A stretch of 64,000 nt of DNA from Promerops cafer (Eukaryota; Chordata; Aves; Passeriformes; Nectariniidae). The notes under the pieces were generated by a model that saw nothing but the letters and a program-made list of their open reading frames with translations, did no database searches and was not told where the DNA came from. Shown in pieces: positions 1 to 64,000 of this stretch (positions within the stretch are counted from its first letter, which is position 1; every line of letters begins with the position of its first letter). The position numbers and the translations under genes were made by a program. The stretch is from the NCBI GenBank assembly GCA_013398275.1, contig VZSE01002180.1, positions 497,915 through 561,914 on the forward strand, given 5' to 3'.

Positions 1-1720
1 ATTTTCTTGAGAGCATACATTACTTGGCTTCTGAAAATTAGTTGTTTGGGTTTGTTTTTTTTCCTTGCCTGGCGTTATAGAAAACACCCTTCTTCCAAAC
101 AAGAATAAGTACAATAATGCAAAATCAGCTTGAGAGAAAAGGCAATGGTGCATACAAAGATACTGCACATAGAATGTCTATCCCAAATTCTTATTACATC
201 CTCACAGTCATGAATAAGCAAACTCTTGCAATTACTTGCAGCTAATGTTACCCTGACAACAGTGTGTATATATAACAAAATTCAGTAATCACTGCCAGCA
301 AAACCCCCAGTACAGCTAATGCTTCTGTTTGCCAGGATGAAATACTTTCATTAAGGATTAAATCAACTCCAGATCATAAGTTCTGCCTTCAGTATTAGGA
401 TCAAAAGTAATTATTCATTCCAGTATATGGAGATAAGTTTGGTTTGAGTTCCCTGTTTATTAAATAGTGATATGTAAAGGGAGAAGCTGTATCTCTTTTT
501 ACCAGTTAGGTAGTGATAAATCACTTGGCATTGTGTCCACTGTGCTTGCCGGAACAATCTGTCTCTGATGCTTTTTGGTGCAAGTGTCTCCTCACTCAGT
601 TTTGCCAGTTCTGTGCATGCTACTAATCTTTATATTTGCAGTTGAGGAACAGCAGCCTCCTGGGACAACTGCAGGAATGCAAATTGGAAGTATTTTTTAA
701 TTTAACTTACTAAGAGATAGAAATTGTGGAATCCAGTACATAAATGCAGCGGGTCACATCCTGCTGTAAACAGGGTTCTACTTCAAAGTGTCAATAAAGT
801 ATATATCAGTTGAAATAAATTACTGGTCTTTTGCCTTCTCTGAGCTCAGATCTGTTCTGTAACTGCTGTTGTAGTCTCTGTGATCATTTAGATTCTCTTG
901 ACACTCAGTTTTATTTTCAAGTTACATTTGCTTTTAAGGAATCTTAGATGCCTTGACAAAGACTCAGAATTTTTCCAGTTCAGGGGAAGTCCTGCCAAGT
1001 TTAAAATTTTTCTGTACATTCAAATGTTCATGTTCGGTGCTTTCTAAGACAGAGACCACTGAAGCTGCAGTATTTCTGAACACCAACACCTACTAAATGC
1101 TAAAAGCAAACATCAGTTAAGTGCACAAATGGCTTGTAAAAATAGTAACTTCCTTCTAGGAGTGATTATTTCTTTTAATTTACATATGTTAAACCAGTTC
1201 ATTTTATTAACTAGTACTTCAGTTGACCAATTGAGATGGAAAAAGCAGGACCGACCTAGGACTCTTGTAGATTTTATCAGAAATGGTGGTCAACAAAATG
1301 AGGGCTGCTCATCCTTCCTTCTTCAAGGATACAGTTTCTAGAAAGATGTCATTAATGCCCTTCCCTATTTCTTCTGTTTACTGAAACTTAAGTCTGTGCT
1401 CTGCTCAATACATATTTATTAATATTAAAATACAAAATAATAAAATTAACTTGCTCTTATACAACTTTATACATTTCTAAACTGAATTCCCGTTTTAGTG
1501 GTGTGAGTTTTGATGCACTTCCAAGTGGAAAAATTTGTAGATGAAATAATAAAATATTTTGTCACCAGTCAGCAGAAACCTAAGATATAAGGGAGGGGTT
1601 TTTGAGTGTACAAGACAGCTTGAACTTACTAGTTTTGTGTCTCCTGGCTTTGAAAGTTGCTTGTGATCAATTTACAGCAGCAGGGCTTTTTATACTTAAA
1701 CCAGTTATTTGTTATTTTAT

Positions 1721-1885
1721 TGCCCAGAGAAGTCGTGGATGCTCCATCCCTGGAAGTGTTCAAGGCTAGGCTGGATGGGACTCTGACCAGCCTGGTCTAG
1801 TGGAAGGTGTGCTTGCCCATGGCAGAGGGCTTGGAACTAGGTGGTCTTAAAGGTCCCTTCCAACCCACATCATACTGTGATTCCC
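1721..1885 (+). repeat. CR1 non-LTR retrotransposon, 5'-truncated 3' end
   Basis: The segment runs from tgcccagagaagtcgtgg through ccctggaagtgttcaaggc, ggtctagtggaaggtgt and cttaaaggtcccttccaac to a degenerate tgtgattc end. This is the typical order of the 3' untranslated end of avian CR1 elements, in sense orientation to the gene. It is an old, diverged copy without coding capacity. Confidence 0.92.
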
Positions 1886-3769
1886 TGATTTTGATATTCT
1901 GTTTACTTAGTAGAATTATTGCTAAAATCTGCTATGTATTTAAAACAGATGTTATTGGGTTAATATCCTCCAGAAATAAATACTAGATTTCATTTCCCCT
2001 TGAATTTTAGTAACAGAAGCTGTTGTTCTGCAAAATTAGTTCAATGACCAGCATTCTGTAGTTGCAAATCCTTAATAAGGGAACTTTCATGTTTATTTCT
2101 TGTCTGCAGTTGTGTTTCCTCCATGTGTGTTCATTTGCTGGGAAGGAGGTGAGAGAACCTTGCAAAACAGCTGATAATACCACTGCTGACAGCTGTGGTG
2201 TATTATTGTACAGGTATCTGATTGGACTGGTCTAGGTCTCTAACTGGTTTGAGGTGGTGGTGCTGGGGAAGTTCAGTGGAAATTATTTTGGGTTTGAGGT
2301 GATAGTGTCAGTGGCCTTGTGGTGAGGAAAGTGTGATTGGCATTTCTGCCCAGCTGAAATAGGGAGTCTAGAAGAAAACCTAGCAGTGTCTCATTCTTTA
2401 AATTTCATACTTTGGATAGACAAGAAACTCTCAGTGAAAGGGGTATTAGTTCTGGAGGAAGCCTTTTCAGTAACACCCTCCTAAATGCAAAGAAGCAGCA
2501 TGACTGTTCTTCAGTACAGCTGTTTCTTCATTATTTTAGCAGTTAACGGTTTTTTGCTGAGAGGTTTTCAGGCATTCTTGGTTAGACTTAAAATGAAATT
2601 TTCAGTCTCCAGTTCAGACTTCTGTATCTCCGTGTGATTTAAGGTTTGATTTCTTTGTGTTAGCATCTGAAACACACCATCAAGGCAGTGACCCCTCTTG
2701 TAGGAATTGTTTGGCTTATAACTTATTAGCTTAATCATAATGTAAGGTGAGGTAAAACAGGAGTCTGGGTTGAATTACAAGTAGTAGTTCTGTGATGTTT
2801 TATTCAGTTGCAGGTAGGAAAAAATACATGTGTTGGAAAACTTTGGTCTTCTTAGTCTAACAGTGTTTGTGATGAGGTGAAGAGCAGCAATCTTTTTGTG
2901 CTTAGTTTGAAGAGTAAACTGCTGCTGTGCTTGTGCAAACTCATCCTTGTGCAGTTTGCTTGCACTTGCACTACTGTTTTTCCTTATTGATCTGGTCTTC
3001 AGAGCAGTGGCTTGTAACAAATGTTCTGTCTAAATAGTGATCCACATGCTGTATATGCTAGAAATAGATAAAGTATTCTGAATGGGATCTGGAGAGAACT
3101 GATGGATCTGCAGGTATAGTGGAATTTATCCACCAAATATTTTGAGAAATGTGGGACCACCAGAACAAAATAAGTGTAAGTTAGTTAATCACTGGACATC
3201 TTCTTAGACTGCAGCCCTTCAGTACTTGATCTAATTGAGATCTGGTGAATGTTGCTTAGCAGAATAGATAGTTCAAAGTAAAAACCTTAAATTAGCCACA
3301 GATCTTGTGGGAAATGGTTTTGCTGCTGTTGAGTAGAGAACAGCTATCTCTTGAGATTGGGTTGTTAAAGCCTTAGCTGGTACTAGCTGAAATAATAAAA
3401 AGTAAAGCTGCAGTCCACTTAAGAAGACAATTAATCTAGTGTCTGCAGGGTAGGACAGATTGTCCACAGGGTTTACCAGTAATGAATGAGCTCTCCTTTT
3501 CAGGTGGTCCTTCACTGATTCACAAAACCCTAAAGAAAGGGGGGGAAAATCCTTCTGAAAGACCACTTTGCTCTGTATTCTTACTGGCAGTAAGGCAGAA
3601 CCATTGATGTGACTGAACTTCTAAAAAATTTTTAATTGTTAATTAAATAGTGTAATTAGCTTTTTTTCCTCTGTAGTTTTAATAGTTGAAAATCTGCTGT
3701 TTCTCTGGGTATGGAATTCATACTTTTGACTTCAGTTTATGGGTTGGCTTGTGATGTTTCTCTTTGTAA

Positions 3770-62587
<58,818 letters not shown>

Positions 62588-64000
62588 GTAAAACAACTTC
62601 TGTAAATGGAGACCAGCGATATCCTGTTGACGTAGATTGTTCTCTTTTTCCAATGAATTACATTCCCAAGGAAATACTTCATGGAGACATTTATGGAGAT
62701 GTTTTCTTTCCTCAAGTGTTTTTCCCAGCCTGTAATACATGTTTGCAAGTTAGATACGCCAGCACAAAAGCAAAGCTGTGAACAGATCTTCTTATGGTGA
62801 TATTTTAAGAAGTGTTATGTCTTCAATTAAGCTTTATAGGCAACGGAAATTTGACTAATTGATGAAATGTCCTCAAAGCTCCTAAAAATGTTCTGTGGGA
62901 TATTAGCATAGAATAGCAAAGTAGTATGACTAGTTAAGTAATTTTCTGTGCTGCCTTAAGGAAGACTTTCTGTCATGTAACTTGAGAAATAATCAAATTT
63001 ATAATACAAAATATAATAATGCAAATTTATAATACATAAAACTGCTTTTAGCAAGAATAAGAGTATGTGGTGGCCAGTAGCCACCAAACTTAAAACGTCC
63101 TGGCTCTACAAAACTGGTGTTCCTGAATCTAAATAGAGAAGATACATGTTTTTTGTATCAGTGATTTATCATGTGTTTTCTTCCAAGTTTTGTTAAAGCA
63201 CTGTCTGTGCAAGGAAAATGTTAGGAATTATTCCTGGGAAGCAAAGTCCCTGATTTAAGATCTTTTTTAGTGCTTTTTGGTACCCAACTGCAGGCCCATA
63301 TAATGCTCTAAATTTTGAAGCATGTTTTTGTGAAGCCAGACTTCTGCTGGATGCCTTAGCACATGCCAGGTCCAGAGTTCTGATCTCACCTGTGGTCTGA
63401 CTTCCTTTGTCATCTTCAGTTAGCCATTAAAAGAACACGAAAGTAGGGATCTTGAAACACAAGTATTTTTGAAACAGTCTTGGTTTTCAAACGTGGTTAT
63501 GATGGACTATGTTAGTTATTCTGCTCATCCTTCCCAAATTCCATTATATTCCATGCTGTAATGGTAATTGTTGTTTGTAGGCACAAGTAATGATAGATTC
63601 GAAAAGGATTTTTTACAATGTTTTCTCTTTTTGGTAGGTCTTACAGTTTCTTATGACTATTTAAATTTTTAAAAATAGTAGTTTGAAACTGGAAAGAGGC
63701 TCTAATAACACATTTTGGCTTTATGCTATTTCCCCCATGGCTTTTGACTTCATGAACTGGATCATGTTAGGATAATCTTGTTATAGATTATCTTATTATT
63801 GTTGGAGCCATGCAAAATCTTCTGAACAGCATTCTTGAAGGATGTTACCTTTCAATCTATTTGCTAAGTATATATTTCCCTTTCTTGAAAGTAACTTGCT
63901 GCAACAGTAACAGTTTTTTTTTGTGCAGTATTTCATTAGTGTGAATGTGTGCAGCACTCAGAACTGTAACACACCAAAATAGTGGGAAACTTGCCAGCCA
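62588..64000 (+). other. CDC42BPB: 5' part of CDC42BPB intron 36
   Basis: AT-rich. I looked for a terminal exon resembling the human [20 protein letters not shown] tail and found none, so the last exon and 3' UTR lie beyond the window. Confidence 0.8.

Noticed and set aside
62588..64000. Terminal exon 37 inside the window
   Set aside because: A candidate near 63338 (agccagac) gives PDFCWMP and then a stop, unlike the conserved PDSDSTKHS start, so it was not called.

Overview
This window is a vertebrate, almost certainly avian, stretch of nuclear DNA lying entirely inside one gene on the + strand: CDC42BPB, which encodes MRCK-beta, the Cdc42-binding myotonic-dystrophy-kinase-related serine/threonine kinase. 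I found 35 coding exons with GT-AG boundaries. Their phases join without a break into 4,835 coding bases: 1,611 complete codons plus the last two bases of a codon begun upstream. The human gene has 37 coding exons (recalled, not looked up). The first exon lies upstream of base 1 and the last downstream of base 64000, so I number these exons 2 to 36. Residue numbers below count from the first complete codon in the window; adding about 59 gives full-length numbering.

Bird origin is inferred from four CR1 non-LTR retrotransposon 3' ends of avian type (about 1721, 10631, 26695 and 58667), the near absence of other interspersed repeats, the AT-rich introns, and compaction (the human gene is larger). 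The species cannot be determined.

Layout. 1-3812 is the end of intron 1. Exons 2-9 (3813-30086) encode the AGC kinase domain and its C-terminal hydrophobic-motif tail, spread over large introns (intron 2 is about 12.2 kb). Exons 10-21 (31061-42142) encode the long coiled coil. Exons 22-23 encode a low-complexity linker. Exons 24-25 encode a C1 zinc-binding domain, 25-28 a PH domain, 28-32 the citron homology (CNH) domain and 34 the CRIB motif that binds Cdc42-GTP. Exons 35-36 begin the Ser/Pro-rich tail, and here carry a short polyglutamine run. In the protein, Cdc42 binding through CRIB and lipid or membrane binding through C1/PH place the kinase at the cell periphery. The coiled coil dimerises it, and the kinase phosphorylates myosin-II regulators.

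I see no second gene, structural RNA gene, CRISPR array or new biological system. Points worth a second look are modest: a NAGNAG acceptor at exon 33, a (CAG)6 run in exon 35, a T18 tract against the exon 2 acceptor, a G-run cluster in intron 3, a large compound microsatellite in intron 27, two substitutions beside the catalytic loop, and a CpG-dense coding exon 13.
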